Positions 8,970 through 18,615 are shown, counted from the stretch's first letter. The stretch: 50,678 bases of DNA from Armatimonadota bacterium (GCA_029907315.1 JARYME010000008.1:1-50678); one strand, 5' to 3'. Program-made: numbers and translations. Notes: generated by a model from the sequence alone, not told the origin.

Positions 8970-10280
8970 ATGCAAGTGGATTTCTCGCGTTCTGAGGAGC
9001 TCTACAAACGAGCGCTTCGGGTTATCCCGGGCGGCGTAAACAGCCCAGTAAGAGCGTTCAGATCCGTGGGCGGCAACCCCGTGTTTCTTGTCCAAGGGGA
9101 AGGCGCCTATGTTATCGACGAAGACGGAAACCGTTTCATTGACTATGTCTGTTCATGGGGACCCTTGATTTTGGGGCATGCGCACCCCGAGGTAGTGAAA
9201 GCCGTTTGCGAAGCTGCTCAGCGTGGAACAAGCTTCGGTGCTGCCACCGCACAGGAAGTGGAGCTTGCGGAGATGATCACGCAAGCATTCCCGTCAGTGG
9301 AGAAGGTGCGTCTCGTCAACTCCGGCACTGAAGCGGTGATGAGCGCCATTAGAGCCGCACGCGGCTATACGGGCAGATCGAAAATTGTCAAGTTCGAGGG
9401 TTGCTACCACGGTCACGCCGATGCTTTGCTTGCAAAAGCCGGTTCCGGAGTCGCCACTTTCGGTTTGCCCGACAGCGCCGGCGTGCCGGTAGGAGTAGCA
9501 GCAGACACCCTGGTGCTCCCATACAATGACGTGAAAGCCTTGGAGCAAGCACTTTCAAATCATGGCAGCGATGTTGCGTGTGTAGTTGTCGAACCCATCG
9601 CCGGCAACATGGGAGTTGTCATTCCGGAGAAGGGGTTTCTTGACCGCCTCAGGAACCTGTGCAACAAATACGGTATAGTTTTGATCTTCGACGAGGTCAT
9701 CACCGGGTTCCGAGTAGCCTACGGAGGAGCACAAGAGCTGTTCGGGATACGCGCCGATATGACTTGTCTCGGCAAGATACTCGGAGGCGGCCTGCCCGTG
9801 GGGGCCTATGGCGGCAGGCGCGAGATCATGGACGTAGTGGCTCCCGAGGGTCCCGTATATCAAGCAGGAACGCTCTCCGGTAATCCGCTGGCGGTAGCAG
9901 CCGGAATCGCTACACTCAAAGCACTTCAGGAACCCGGTTTCTACGAGCGCCTGGAACGTACTGCGGCAAGAGTTCAGCAGGGACTTGCGGACGCTGCCGG
10001 CTCGCACAGCCTCCAGACGTGCTGCAACCGAGTCGGATCGATGATGACTTTATTCTTCACACCAGGACCGGTAACCGACTACGCATCAGCCAAAACTGCT
10101 GACACTCAACTGTACGCGCGTTTCTTCCGAGGAATGCTCGAGCGGGGAGTATACTTTGCGCCTTCCCAGTTTGAGGCTGCATTCGTCTCAGCCGCACACT
10201 CAGACGCAGAAGTCAATTACACCCTCGAAAAGGCAGCTGAGGTTCTAGCGTCTATTCGGGATATCGATCCGTCCTCTTAG
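8970..10280 (+). CDS. hemL: Glutamate-1-semialdehyde 2,1-aminomutase
   Basis: 436 residues, the normal HemL length. It is a PLP enzyme that moves the amino group of glutamate-1-semialdehyde to make 5-aminolaevulinate, the C5-pathway precursor of haem, sirohaem and cobamides. Visible hallmarks: the start [23 protein letters not shown], the substrate-gate [19 protein letters not shown], the aspartate region [10 protein letters not shown], and the PLP lysine in [13 protein letters not shown] (about K269). GTG at 8967 directly precedes the ATG at 8970 in the same frame; no Shine-Dalgarno is present, and the promoter places the transcript start right at these codons. Other haem genes are not in the window, so hemL stands as its own unit. 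Confidence 0.95.
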   Translation: MQVDFSRSEELYKRALRVIPGGVNSPVRAFRSVGGNPVFLVQGEGAYVIDEDGNRFIDYVCSWGPLILGHAHPEVVKAVCEAAQRGTSFGAATAQEVELAEMITQAFPSVEKVRLVNSGTEAVMSAIRAARGYTGRSKIVKFEGCYHGHADALLAKAGSGVATFGLPDSAGVPVGVAADTLVLPYNDVKALEQALSNHGSDVACVVVEPIAGNMGVVIPEKGFLDRLRNLCNKYGIVLIFDEVITGFRVAYGGAQELFGIRADMTCLGKILGGGLPVGAYGGRREIMDVVAPEGPVYQAGTLSGNPLAVAAGIATLKALQEPGFYERLERTAARVQQGLADAAGSHSLQTCCNRVGSMMTLFFTPGPVTDYASAKTADTQLYARFFRGMLERGVYFAPSQFEAAFVSAAHSDAEVNYTLEKAAEVLASIRDIDPSS

Positions 10281-10318
10281 AGACGCGATAGTCCCCAATG
10301 CAAAGGATTCTGCCGGGT

Positions 10319-10582
10319 CTAGGCATTCGCCCAGGTGTCTTGGTTGTTTTTCGACTGATGCCTTGGGGTTCTGACGACCAGCTGATCTTTCACCTGCCGA
10401 ACGCCGATCAGCCCAGACACTAGGTCCACCGCGAGCTTCTTAAGCTCCGGTGAATCCACCGCGCCGACCAACCACACGCAGCCTTCGCAACAGGAGACAT
10501 CGATCGACTGTCCAGCTAGTCGGAGATCGTGCAAGAGCCTTTCCCGCACAAGGCACAGGAGGGCGTGACTGGAGAGCGACAA
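10319..10582 (-). CDS. BON-domain protein
   Basis: A small protein of 87 residues. The segment ALLCLVRERLLHDLRL...VDVSCCEGCVWLVGAVDSPELKKLAV...IGVRQVKDQLVV has the alpha/beta pattern of BON domains (helix, two strands around a conserved Gly in VWLVGAV, helix, final GVxxVxDxL strand), seen in OsmY-like and secretin proteins and thought to bind membranes or phospholipid. Two adjacent Cys (SCCEGC) are unusual in the strand. No signal peptide is seen. The start is taken at TTG 10582, nine bases after AAGGAG (10592-10597); a TTG at 10627 is also in frame but lacks a ribosome site. It has a near-perfect promoter of its own upstream and converges with hemL. Confidence 0.7.
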   Translation of the reverse strand: MSLSSHALLCLVRERLLHDLRLAGQSIDVSCCEGCVWLVGAVDSPELKKLAVDLVSGLIGVRQVKDQLVVRTPRHQSKNNQDTWANA

Positions 10583-10659
10583 GGCAATCATCTCCTTCCA
10601 CGACCCTAGAAGGTCGCTTCGCAGCAAAGCTCGTGCCCGTCAATACCTTGCCAACAGGG

Positions 10660-10688
10660 ATTATATCCCCGCCCGAAGCGGCTGTCAA
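10660..10688 (-). promoter_or_regulatory. Consensus sigma-70 promoter of the BON gene
   Basis: Reading the minus strand: TTGACA (10683-10688), exactly 17 bases, TATAAT (10660-10665). Both hexamers match the consensus fully. The predicted start is near 10653, giving a leader of about 70 bases. Confidence 0.85.
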
Positions 10689-10751
10689 CAACGCATCCGC
10701 CGAAGAAACAGTCACGACCCACCCTGATGGCAGGTAATTTTCAGCCGACGT

Positions 10752-12659
10752 CTAAGCCGCACCTAATCGAAAATCCAGGGCACAGGCACCTCGGCTGAAC
10801 GTTATGACTGTGCGCTGGTTCTCGATGGACGCCAAAGCCTTGTCGAGGTTGGCAAGCTGCTCCGCAGCGGAGTCGTGCTCGAAGCTACCCGGCTCATAGT
10901 AGCGCAGGGCGTCGGTAAGTATCTGGCGGTAGTCGTCAAAGTTTCCGGGCTTTGAGTAGTATTCTCGATCCAGATACCGGCACATTTCTTCAGAGTCTTT
11001 CTCGCGCACCAGGATAGACACACATCCGCCTTTTCCTGCGCCGGTGAGTTTGCCTCCCAAATAGCCTGGACCTCGCCGCGCGATGTCCAGCAGTCTGTCC
11101 AATTGCGCGTTGGAAACTCGAAAGTCGAAACTCAATGCGTGCTGAAGACGGTCCACCAAGTCCCCCACTCTCAACCTGTACTGATCGTACTCCTCCGAAT
11201 CGGGCGAGAGCTCACCACACTGAACCCGCGCTTCGGCTTCCAAGAATATCCTCTCCAACTCTCGGCCGATCATGTTCTCTCTATGGAAAAATCTCGCTGT
11301 GGTCCGGGTGTGGTATCCGCCGATTGCACGTTTGGGCTTTGTGTAAAGTTTCTCGATGGTTTCGCGGTCCTTACCTAGGATCCTACCAGCCTCATCCGGG
11401 GTAAGTTTTATCGGCAGCAGGAGAATCAGTTCTTCAATCGCCTCGTTCGGAATCCCAAGAATAGTCTCATCCAAACTGCCAAACTTATGGTACCTTGCTT
11501 CTATTCTCTCCCAGTAATCAGGGTGAGACTCCAGGAGCGGCGTTTTCCCTCCAGGCGTGAACCCGAATTTTTCGAATACCAACTTTCCCAGCCAACCTTC
11601 GCCTGCCGCCGCCCCCTGCTTCTGTGCTTCCCTCACTGCCGCGATTATCAGCTTCATTATCTCATCGCCTATTTCCATCCAGCCTTTGCGCATGTTGAAA
11701 CTCTGATTGCCGGTTAGAGACTTGTTGACCTCCCACAGGGAATTTGCCAAGACGACGTGCACCCCTCGAAGAAACGGCAGCGGGGTCGATTCCAACACTG
11801 GCCTCGAGTGTCGGTTATAGAGGACCGTATTCGGCCCGTTCATCAAAATTGTTGTTTGGTCGTTTGCTCCTCCGTGCGTGCCCACGTACCACTCGGCTTC
11901 GCCGAGCATTGAACAAACCTGAGACGCGCTCCACGGCGGTAGCACATCGCGGTTGCAGAGATACATTGCCAAGAATCCGAGAACAACCACCGCGGACGAA
12001 GAACTGGTCCCTGCGCGGAAGGGAGCAGTTGCCGGACCGAATGTCAAGTCGGCTCCTCGCAAAGGCTTGCCACCCAATTCCCACATCGTGCGCAAATACG
12101 GAGACAGAACGTAGTTGACCCAGTTGCCCTGCGGTCGTCCGTAGTGGGGATATATCTTGGTTCGGTTATCCCAGTTGTCATCGAGCTTGCCTTCATATTC
12201 GTCCCAGGGCTGCCCAACAAATCGGTTGAATTCCGATGTCACGGATACCTGTTCGGGGGCAAAGAGCGGATTGAAGTTGGCGCAGTTCAGCACATCGTCT
12301 TCGCGAGGAGACACAGCCACAGGAATATCGCCGTCTATAGTGGTCGACATGTGATCGCCGGCGCACATATCGAGGTACTCCAAGAAAGCATTCAGACGGC
12401 CAGGGGCACGAATGACATAGGTCGGCTTATCGCCGACTCGCTCCATATGCAGTTTCACAGTCTGCGCCAGCCTTTCACGCTGGCGTGCCAGATACTCAGG
12501 TCTGGAATTTGCGTATATTTGCTCTCCCAGATACTCATCGAATCCGGAATCCCCAGCTTCGAGGACGGTGAGTATCTCTCTGGGGGACATAGGGACGGCA
12601 TTAACAGTGTACGCGTCCTGCGGTGAAACTTCGGAACTGTGTTTGGTAGACTTTTTCAT
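10752..12659 (-). CDS. Large galactokinase-like GHMP sugar kinase
   Basis: 635 residues, against about 390 for ordinary galactokinases. GHMP motifs are in order: motif 1 APGRLNAFLEYLDM (85-98), motif 2 PFRAGTSSSSAVVV (213-226), the catalytic-Asp segment THGGANDQT (D267), and motif 3 GKLTGAGKGGCV (around 540). In galactokinase motif 1 reads GEHTDY; here LEYLDM keeps Glu and Asp but replaces His by Tyr, so the sugar specificity may differ. The extra length is an N-terminal extension of about 80 residues and an expanded region after motif 2. ATP-dependent C1 phosphorylation of a hexose (galactose, fucose or similar) is the family function; the substrate is inferred only. The ATG has no Shine-Dalgarno and sits at the predicted transcription start. 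Diverges from recG. Confidence 0.75.
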   Translation of the reverse strand: MKKSTKHSSEVSPQDAYTVNAVPMSPREILTVLEAGDSGFDEYLGEQIYANSRPEYLARQRERLAQTVKLHMERVGDKPTYVIRAPGRLNAFLEYLDMCAGDHMSTTIDGDIPVAVSPREDDVLNCANFNPLFAPEQVSVTSEFNRFVGQPWDEYEGKLDDNWDNRTKIYPHYGRPQGNWVNYVLSPYLRTMWELGGKPLRGADLTFGPATAPFRAGTSSSSAVVVLGFLAMYLCNRDVLPPWSASQVCSMLGEAEWYVGTHGGANDQTTILMNGPNTVLYNRHSRPVLESTPLPFLRGVHVVLANSLWEVNKSLTGNQSFNMRKGWMEIGDEIMKLIIAAVREAQKQGAAAGEGWLGKLVFEKFGFTPGGKTPLLESHPDYWERIEARYHKFGSLDETILGIPNEAIEELILLLPIKLTPDEAGRILGKDRETIEKLYTKPKRAIGGYHTRTTARFFHRENMIGRELERIFLEAEARVQCGELSPDSEEYDQYRLRVGDLVDRLQHALSFDFRVSNAQLDRLLDIARRGPGYLGGKLTGAGKGGCVSILVREKDSEEMCRYLDREYYSKPGNFDDYRQILTDALRYYEPGSFEHDSAAEQLANLDKALASIENQRTVITFSRGACALDFRLGAA

Positions 12660-12665
12660 GGCAAT

Positions 12666-12694
12666 AGCTTACGCAAGCTACAGTGCAGAGTCAA
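12666..12694 (-). promoter_or_regulatory. Candidate promoter of the galactokinase-like gene
   Basis: Minus strand TTGACT (12689-12694), a 17-base spacer and TAAGCT (12666-12671; only 3 of 6 match). The predicted start is position 12659, the A of the ATG, implying a leaderless mRNA. Confidence 0.5.
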
Positions 12695-12827
12695 GGGACG
12701 AAGGCACGCTTGCACGTCGGCTGCCACGGCTTAATTTATATGCGGATTGCCCTTACCGCAAGAAAGCCCAAGCTTCTCAGAGCCCGTACATGCACCAATG
12801 ACAGAACGCATATAACGACGTGTTTGT

Positions 12828-12857
12828 TTGACACCAAACCTGCTCTGGCGTTATAAT
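12828..12857 (+). promoter_or_regulatory. Sigma-70 promoter of the recG transcript
   Basis: TTGACA (12828-12833), an 18-base spacer and TATAAT (12852-12857), both perfect. The start is expected near 12864, about 20 bases before the recG ATG. The TTG of the -35 box also opens the recG frame, but it cannot be the start codon of a transcript made from this promoter. Confidence 0.8.
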
Positions 12858-12870
12858 AACGCGGTCGCAC

Positions 12871-12880
12871 GGGGATCCCC
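12871..12880 (+). promoter_or_regulatory. GGGGATCCCC palindrome over the recG ribosome site
   Basis: A 10-base perfect palindrome in the short recG leader. Its left half, GGGGAT, is the only Shine-Dalgarno-like sequence before the ATG at 12885. A 10-base palindrome is too tight to form a hairpin by itself without opening its centre, so it might be a protein site or a chance BamHI-like sequence. Confidence 0.3.
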
Positions 12881-12884
12881 ATCT

Positions 12885-15026
12885 ATGGCACTGGCGAAAG
12901 CTCCTGACGTACAGCCCGCGAAGAAACCCCGGTCGACGGACCTTCCTGGGACGTTGGACACTTCCGTTCAATATGTAAAGGGTGTCGGTCCGCGGCTGGC
13001 AGGAGTTCTCAGCAAGCTCGGTATCTATACGGTACGGGACTTACTATTCTACTTTCCGCGTCGGCACGAGGATCGCACCCGGTTTGCGCGAGTGTCGCAA
13101 CTGCGGCACGGAGAAGCCGCCACAGTTGCCGGAACCATAGTGGCTGTAGACAATGTGCGCACGCGGGGTCCTTTGGTGCTCACCAAAGTGGTGGTAGACG
13201 ACGGTTCCGGAATCGTTGTGCTCACGTGGTTCAATCAGAAGTTCCGTCGAGAACAGTTTCAGAAACTGCGCGGCCAACGCATAGTCGCCTACGGGACAGT
13301 TCAATGCGGGCGATGGGGCGCGGAGATCGCGAACCCAGAATGGGAAGTCTATTCCGACGAATCGGACACGCTCTCAAGCGGGCGAGTGGTGCCGATATAC
13401 CCTCTCACTGAGGGTGTGTATCAGACACAGCTTCGAAGAATTATTCGGAACGCCATCGACAATTACGTGTCGATGGTGGAGGAAACTCTTCCGGACGACC
13501 TGCGTGGTCGACTGGGATTGGTTGGGATCCAGGACGCTATATCGAACATACATTTCCCTAAAGACGAAGCCGCACTGGAAGCTGCGCGAAAGCGACTAGT
13601 GTTCGACGAACTTTTCCTGCTGCAACTGGCGCTGGCGATGCGAAAGCGGGGATCTGAGGCTCCGGGGCGCGGAATCGAGTTTAAAATACCTGAGGATCTA
13701 CTGGACCAGTTGCGCCAGATATTACCTTTTGAGCTGACAAACGCTCAGAAGCGCGTCATACAAGAAATTGCTTCCGATATGGCGCGACCGGTTTGTATGA
13801 ACAGGCTTCTTCAGGGCGACGTCGGCTCCGGGAAAACGGTGGTTGCCCTCGCTGCAATGTTAATAGCAGCGCGCAACGGTTACCAGTCAGCCCTGATGGC
13901 GCCGACGGAGATTCTCGCTGAGCAGCATTACCTGGGCATTTCGGAGTACATAGGCAGACTTGACGTCATCGGCATACACGTAGATCTGCTGACGGGCAGT
14001 CTGAGCGCCAAGCAGCGGCAGGCTGTTAGGGACAGGATTGCGTTGGGCGAAACTCAGATTGTAATCGGGACGCACGCACTTATTCAGGAGAATGTGCAGT
14101 TTCACAAGCTCGGGCTTGTGATCATAGACGAGCAGCACCGATTCGGCGTTCTTCAGCGCGCGGCACTTTTGGAGAAAGGCCTGACCCCGGATATGCTCGT
14201 GATGACTGCCACGCCGATACCGCGAACGCTTACGCTGACGGTATACGGCGATTTGGACGTCTCAATCATCGACGAGCTTCCTCCGGGGCGGAAACCCGTG
14301 AAAACGCATTGGAAGCAAAAGAGCAATCGCAGGAAAGTTTACGAGGCGCTGCGGAAGATAATCGACCAGGGACGTCAAGCCTATGTCGTCTGCCCGCTCA
14401 TAGAGGAAAGCGAAAAGCTCCAAGCACAAGCGGCAAGCGATCTGGCTGAGTTCCTGGCGAACGAGATGTTTCCGGACCTGCGGGTTGGTCTTCTGCACGG
14501 GCAGATGAAGACCGAAGAAAAGGACGCCGTGATGAGCGCATTCCGCAGGGGCGAAATCGACATCCTGGTTTCGACGACGGTGATAGAGGTCGGAGTAGAC
14601 GTACCGAATGCCACGGTAATGGTTATAGAGGACGCCGACCGGTTCGGTCTTGCTCAGCTACACCAGCTCAGAGGCAGAGTCGGCAGGGGATCCGAGCAGT
14701 CGTTCTGCGTACTTATCTGCGAGGGGACCAGCGAGGAATCAATCAGACGAATGCAGATAATGGCGTCGACGACGGATGGTTTCGTCATAGCAGAAGAGGA
14801 TCTAAAACTCAGAGGACCGGGGGAGTTCTACGGGACGAAACAAAGCGGTATGATAGGAATGAAAATTGCGGACATATTCCGCGACGTCCCTGTGCTAGAG
14901 TTGGCACGAAAAGAAGCTTTTGAACTGATTGAGAAGGATCCGCAGTTGTCGCAGCCTGAGCATCGACTGCTCAGGGAAGACTTGTTGAAGAAGTACGAAG
15001 GACTGCAGTTGGTGACGGTAAGCTGA
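12885..15026 (+). CDS. recG: ATP-dependent DNA helicase RecG
   Basis: 713 residues, normal for RecG, the double-strand DNA translocase that remodels stalled forks and branches recombination intermediates. Domains: the N-terminal wedge/OB region with [17 protein letters not shown] and [15 protein letters not shown], Walker A GDVGSGKT (311-318), the DEQH box (415-418), TATPIPRTL (motif III) and the C-terminal helicase half with [18 protein letters not shown] and [10 protein letters not shown]. The ATG at 12885 is chosen because the promoter lies upstream of it and overlaps the longer frame. The stop shares one base with the coaD start (TGATG), so the two genes are translationally coupled. Confidence 0.95.
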   Translation: MALAKAPDVQPAKKPRSTDLPGTLDTSVQYVKGVGPRLAGVLSKLGIYTVRDLLFYFPRRHEDRTRFARVSQLRHGEAATVAGTIVAVDNVRTRGPLVLTKVVVDDGSGIVVLTWFNQKFRREQFQKLRGQRIVAYGTVQCGRWGAEIANPEWEVYSDESDTLSSGRVVPIYPLTEGVYQTQLRRIIRNAIDNYVSMVEETLPDDLRGRLGLVGIQDAISNIHFPKDEAALEAARKRLVFDELFLLQLALAMRKRGSEAPGRGIEFKIPEDLLDQLRQILPFELTNAQKRVIQEIASDMARPVCMNRLLQGDVGSGKTVVALAAMLIAARNGYQSALMAPTEILAEQHYLGISEYIGRLDVIGIHVDLLTGSLSAKQRQAVRDRIALGETQIVIGTHALIQENVQFHKLGLVIIDEQHRFGVLQRAALLEKGLTPDMLVMTATPIPRTLTLTVYGDLDVSIIDELPPGRKPVKTHWKQKSNRRKVYEALRKIIDQGRQAYVVCPLIEESEKLQAQAASDLAEFLANEMFPDLRVGLLHGQMKTEEKDAVMSAFRRGEIDILVSTTVIEVGVDVPNATVMVIEDADRFGLAQLHQLRGRVGRGSEQSFCVLICEGTSEESIRRMQIMASTTDGFVIAEEDLKLRGPGEFYGTKQSGMIGMKIADIFRDVPVLELARKEAFELIEKDPQLSQPEHRLLREDLLKKYEGLQLVTVS

Positions 15027-15517
15027 TGATAGCCATATACCCAGGCAGTTTCGACCCGGTGACTTGCGGTCATCTCGATATAATTGAGCGTGCTACCGGG
15101 GTTTTCGACCACGTCATCGTGGCTGTGGCTAGAAACCTCGAAAAGCAGCCGTTGTTCACGGTCGAGGAACGCATGGAGCTGCTTCGCCAGGCATGTGGAC
15201 ACCTGAAAAACGTTAGTGTAGACTGTTTTGATGGTCTGACCGTAGACTATGCCCGCGAGAAGGGGGCAAAGGTGTTGATCAGGTCACTGAGAGCCGTTTC
15301 AGACTTCGAATACGAGCTCCAGATGGCACTAATGAACAAGCGTCTCAACCCAGATGTGGAGACGCTTTTTATGATGACGAGCGCGGAGTACTCGTTCTTG
15401 AGCTCGAGCCTTGTAAAGGAGCTGGCATATCTGGGGACGTCTGTCAATGGCCTGGTTCCGAAATGCGTTGAAGAAAAACTATTGGCTAAACTTAGGATGT
15501 CAAGGGCGGGAGGCTGA
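15026..15517 (+). CDS. coaD: Phosphopantetheine adenylyltransferase
   Basis: 163 residues, typical CoaD. It transfers AMP from ATP to 4'-phosphopantetheine, the penultimate step of coenzyme A synthesis. The nucleotidyltransferase motif is [14 protein letters not shown] with the TxGH signature at residues 13-16, and the C-terminal SSSLVKELA corresponds to the ISSTxVRE motif. Overlap by one base with recG indicates co-expression. CoA made here feeds the pta/ackA and fatty acid genes downstream. Confidence 0.95.
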   Translation: MIAIYPGSFDPVTCGHLDIIERATGVFDHVIVAVARNLEKQPLFTVEERMELLRQACGHLKNVSVDCFDGLTVDYAREKGAKVLIRSLRAVSDFEYELQMALMNKRLNPDVETLFMMTSAEYSFLSSSLVKELAYLGTSVNGLVPKCVEEKLLAKLRMSRAGG

Positions 15518-15523
15518 CAAGAG

Positions 15524-16120
15524 ATGAACCAAGAACAACAGACCACTCGACGTGTCAACTACTACGGAGGGCTGCAGTCGCAGGAGGATATTCTGAAGCT
15601 TCTCGATTCGCTTGAGGAGCTGGCTGAAAAAAGCTATTCCCTCTTCGGTAAGGCTTGGGGGCTGGACCTCGAAGAGTTCCATATGTTGGTAAACAAGATA
15701 AGGGCTTCCCTGCCCGATCAAGTCAGGCGTGCCAGCCGAATGGCTACGGATAGCGACAAGATAATAGCTTCAGCTAAGGAAGAAGCCGAAGCTATTATCC
15801 AGAATGCCAACAAAGAAGCCGAGCGCATCGTTGCAGAAGCCCGGCAGATGGCTGCAAAGCTCGTTGATACCAGCGAGATAAACCAGATGGCAAAGGCGCA
15901 GGCTCAGGAGATACTTGCAAACGCAGAAAAGACCGCAAGGGAAACCCGACGCGGTGCCGATGAGTATGCTCGCGAGGTCTTGGCTGCAATTGAGAACCAT
16001 CTTGCGAAAGTGATGAGCACTCTCCAGAAAGGCAGGGAAAAACTGGAGAGTCGAATCGATGCAGAGAAAAGCGAACCAGAACCGATAATCCCCATGGGCC
16101 GTGGCGTGATCAGAAGATAG
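15524..16120 (+). CDS. DivIVA/ATPase-b-like coiled-coil protein
   Basis: 198 residues, unrecognised beyond its shape. Residues about 25-70 form a conserved helical N-terminal part (EDILKLLDSLEELAEKS... LVNKIRASLPDQVRRA). Residues about 85-180 are a long charged coiled coil rich in Ala/Glu/Lys (AKEEAEAIIQNANKEAERIV), similar to the stalk of ATP synthase b/H subunits and to DivIVA-like scaffold proteins. There is no transmembrane segment. Genes of this kind often sit after coaD in Gram-positive-type gene orders and are annotated only as ATPase or DivIVA-like. It begins seven bases after coaD, with only a weak AAGAG ribosome site. A cell-division or envelope scaffold role is a guess. Confidence 0.65.
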   Translation: MNQEQQTTRRVNYYGGLQSQEDILKLLDSLEELAEKSYSLFGKAWGLDLEEFHMLVNKIRASLPDQVRRASRMATDSDKIIASAKEEAEAIIQNANKEAERIVAEARQMAAKLVDTSEINQMAKAQAQEILANAEKTARETRRGADEYAREVLAAIENHLAKVMSTLQKGREKLESRIDAEKSEPEPIIPMGRGVIRR

Positions 16121-16259
16121 TCCGTAAGCTCGAGCAATTACCTGGGTCGCGTAATCTGCCGACCGCGCCACAGCGGCGGCATTCACCGTTTACCAATTGC
16201 CGCAGGGGGCAATCGTGTTGCAGATTGACAAGAAAAAATAATGAGTGTGGTGCTGAGAA

Positions 16260-17264
16260 ATGCCAAACGTGATGGAAGCAATCTATGCTAAGGCTCGAGA
16301 GGCAAAAAAGCGCATAACCTTGCCAGAAGCCGACGATGTAAGGACAGTTACAGCCGCGCAAAAGATTGTGGAGCAGGGACTGGCGGAGATCATACTCGTG
16401 AATTCACGAGAGAAGATCGAGGCAGCAGCCAAGCAAGCCGGAGCAGATATTTCCGGGTGCCGAATTGAGGACCCGGCGACATCTGAGCTGCGGGAAGAAT
16501 ATGCTAAACAGTTCTACGAGCTGCGCAAACACAAGGGGGTTACCCTCGAACAAGCATACGAGATAATCGCGGATCCGCTGTACTTCGGATGTATGATGGT
16601 GTATGCGGGCCACGCGGACGGTCAGGTGTCTGGAGCTACTCATTCGACAGCCGATACCATCAGACCTGCACTCCAGATTTTGAAGACTGCGCCGGGATGC
16701 AAACTGGCTTCGAGTTTCTTCGTGATGATAGTGCCCGATTGCCCGTACGGTGAACAAGGCGTCTTCATTTATGCGGACTGCGGTCTGGTGATCAATCCCA
16801 ACGCAGAAGAGCTTGCCGAGATAGCGATCCAGAGTGCGGAAACAATGCGCACTTTGCTTGGATTCGAGCCGCGTGTGGCGATGCTTTCATTCTCGACCAA
16901 AGGTAGCGGCAAAGATCCCATAGCGGACAAAGTGATCGAAGCTACCAAGATAGCGAACACCAGGAGGCCAGACCTGCTCATAGACGGCGAGCTTCAGGGT
17001 GACGCAGCCCTTGACGAATGGGTGGCAAAAAAGAAGGCACCGGGCAGCCCTGTTGCAGGTAGAGCTAACACACTCATTTTTCCCGACTTGAACGCGGGCA
17101 ACATCGCCTACAAACTTACCCAGCGGCTTGCCAAGGCCGAAGCCTACGGGCCAGTGTTGCAAGGGCTTCGCAAACCCGTCAACGACCTCTCGCGCGGGTG
17201 CGACGCCGATGATATACTGAACGTAGTGGCGATAACGGCCGTCCAAGCTACTCAGGTGAAGTAG
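16260..17264 (+). CDS. pta: Phosphate acetyltransferase
   Basis: 334 residues, the length of the short, single-domain Pta. It converts acetyl-CoA and phosphate to acetyl-phosphate and CoA. Characteristic stretches are KRITLPEADD near the N terminus, GATHSTADTIRPALQI, MLSFSTKGS, DGELQGDAAL and the C-terminal NDLSRGCDADDI. It is directly followed by acetate kinase, giving an acetate-producing/ATP-generating pair. The 139-base gap before it holds TTGACA (16225-16230) but no convincing -10, and no strong ribosome site precedes the ATG (weak GGTG). Confidence 0.95.
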   Translation: MPNVMEAIYAKAREAKKRITLPEADDVRTVTAAQKIVEQGLAEIILVNSREKIEAAAKQAGADISGCRIEDPATSELREEYAKQFYELRKHKGVTLEQAYEIIADPLYFGCMMVYAGHADGQVSGATHSTADTIRPALQILKTAPGCKLASSFFVMIVPDCPYGEQGVFIYADCGLVINPNAEELAEIAIQSAETMRTLLGFEPRVAMLSFSTKGSGKDPIADKVIEATKIANTRRPDLLIDGELQGDAALDEWVAKKKAPGSPVAGRANTLIFPDLNAGNIAYKLTQRLAKAEAYGPVLQGLRKPVNDLSRGCDADDILNVVAITAVQATQVK

Positions 17265-17371
17265 AGAACTTAAGACAACACTACGCCGATTTGTCGTCTG
17301 TCAGTGCGATTGGAACCGGCTTCTGAGCGCACTGAGAGCCGACGGAGAGGCGATAAAATCGAGGACCGACC

Positions 17372-18610
17372 ATGAAAGTGCTAGTTCTCAACAGTGGGAG
17401 TTCGTCGCTTAAATACCAACTTATCGACTCCGAGTCGGAAGAGGTGCTTGCCAAAGGTATTGCGGAGCGCATAGGTGTTAAAGGCGGAGGCGGAAAGATA
17501 AAGCACGAAACCGCCAAAAACGGCGCGGTGGAAGTAGAGGTCGACATGGCTGATCATGACCAAGCCATGGACCGCGTTTTCAAATTGCTGACGGACCCTC
17601 AGCACGGAGCGATCACGAGCGTTCAGGATATCTCAGCCGTCGGCCACCGAGTTGTCCACGGAGGGGAGCGGTTTGTCGAGCCGACCGTCGTGGATGATGT
17701 GATCTTGGCTGAGATTGACAAAATGAGCGTCTTGGCGCCGCTGCATAACCCGGCGAATTTGAAAGGTATAAAAGCGTGTATGCGCCTGATGCCGGGAGTG
17801 CCGCAGGTTGCCGTATTTGACACAGCTTTTCACGCAACCATGCCGGACTATGCATACATATACGCTTTGCCTTACAATTATTACACAGACTACGGCGTGC
17901 GCCGCTATGGGTTCCACGGGACGTCCCATAGATATGTCGCAGGACAGGCTCTCAAGCTTCTGGCTGAGCGGGGAGTGTCTCGTGAGAGCTCAAAACTCAT
18001 CACCTGCCACCTAGGCAACGGCTGTTCGATGACCGCGATAGTCGGAGGCAGGGTCGTCGACACGAGCATGGGCATGACGCCTGCCGAGGGGCTTGTGATG
18101 GGTACTCGAAGCGGCGACATCGATCCGGCGGTACTACTTTACCTGGCTCGTGAACTTCGAGCAACGCCCGACGAAATAGATGATCTGATCAACAAGCGCA
18201 GCGGTCTGCTTGGGATTTCCGGTATCTCTAGCGACATGCGCGATATCCAAAAAGCTGCTGCCGAGGGCAACAGGCGGGCTGAACTCGCGCTCAGCATTTT
18301 CTGCTACAGAGTAAAAAAGTACATAGGCGCATACGCCGCCGCAATGGGTGGATTAGACGCCGTAGTGTTCACGGGTGGCATTGGCGAGAACTCAAGTGAA
18401 GTCCGGTCGCGCGTGTGCAATGGACTAGAGTTTCTCGGTATCGAGCTCGACGAGAAAAAGAATAGGTCTGCGCAGGGCCTGTCGGAAATCTGTGCACCGA
18501 CGAGCAGGGTTCGACTGTTCGTGATACCCACAAACGAAGAACGAATGATAGCACGCGAGACCGTCGAAGTTCTGCAGTCACAGAAAATGGGAGCGGCAGT
18601 GCGCGGTTAG
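17372..18610 (+). CDS. ackA: Acetate kinase
   Basis: 412 residues, a typical AckA of the ASKHA fold. It makes ATP and acetate from acetyl-phosphate. Visible motifs: VLVLNSGSSSLKYQL at the N terminus, AVFDTAFHATMP, the signature YGFHGTSHRYV, CHLGNGCSMTAI, and VFTGGIGENSSEVR near the C terminus. GAGG lies seven bases before the ATG. Together with pta it forms the usual substrate-level phosphorylation route at the acetyl-CoA node. Confidence 0.96.
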   Translation: MKVLVLNSGSSSLKYQLIDSESEEVLAKGIAERIGVKGGGGKIKHETAKNGAVEVEVDMADHDQAMDRVFKLLTDPQHGAITSVQDISAVGHRVVHGGERFVEPTVVDDVILAEIDKMSVLAPLHNPANLKGIKACMRLMPGVPQVAVFDTAFHATMPDYAYIYALPYNYYTDYGVRRYGFHGTSHRYVAGQALKLLAERGVSRESSKLITCHLGNGCSMTAIVGGRVVDTSMGMTPAEGLVMGTRSGDIDPAVLLYLARELRATPDEIDDLINKRSGLLGISGISSDMRDIQKAAAEGNRRAELALSIFCYRVKKYIGAYAAAMGGLDAVVFTGGIGENSSEVRSRVCNGLEFLGIELDEKKNRSAQGLSEICAPTSRVRLFVIPTNEERMIARETVEVLQSQKMGAAVRG

Positions 18611-18615
18611 TTGAT

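Noticed and set aside
16225-16260. TTGACA 35 bases before the pta ATG as a fourth leaderless promoter
   Set aside because: The spacing is right, but the hexamer at the -10 position (TGGTGC) does not resemble a -10 box.
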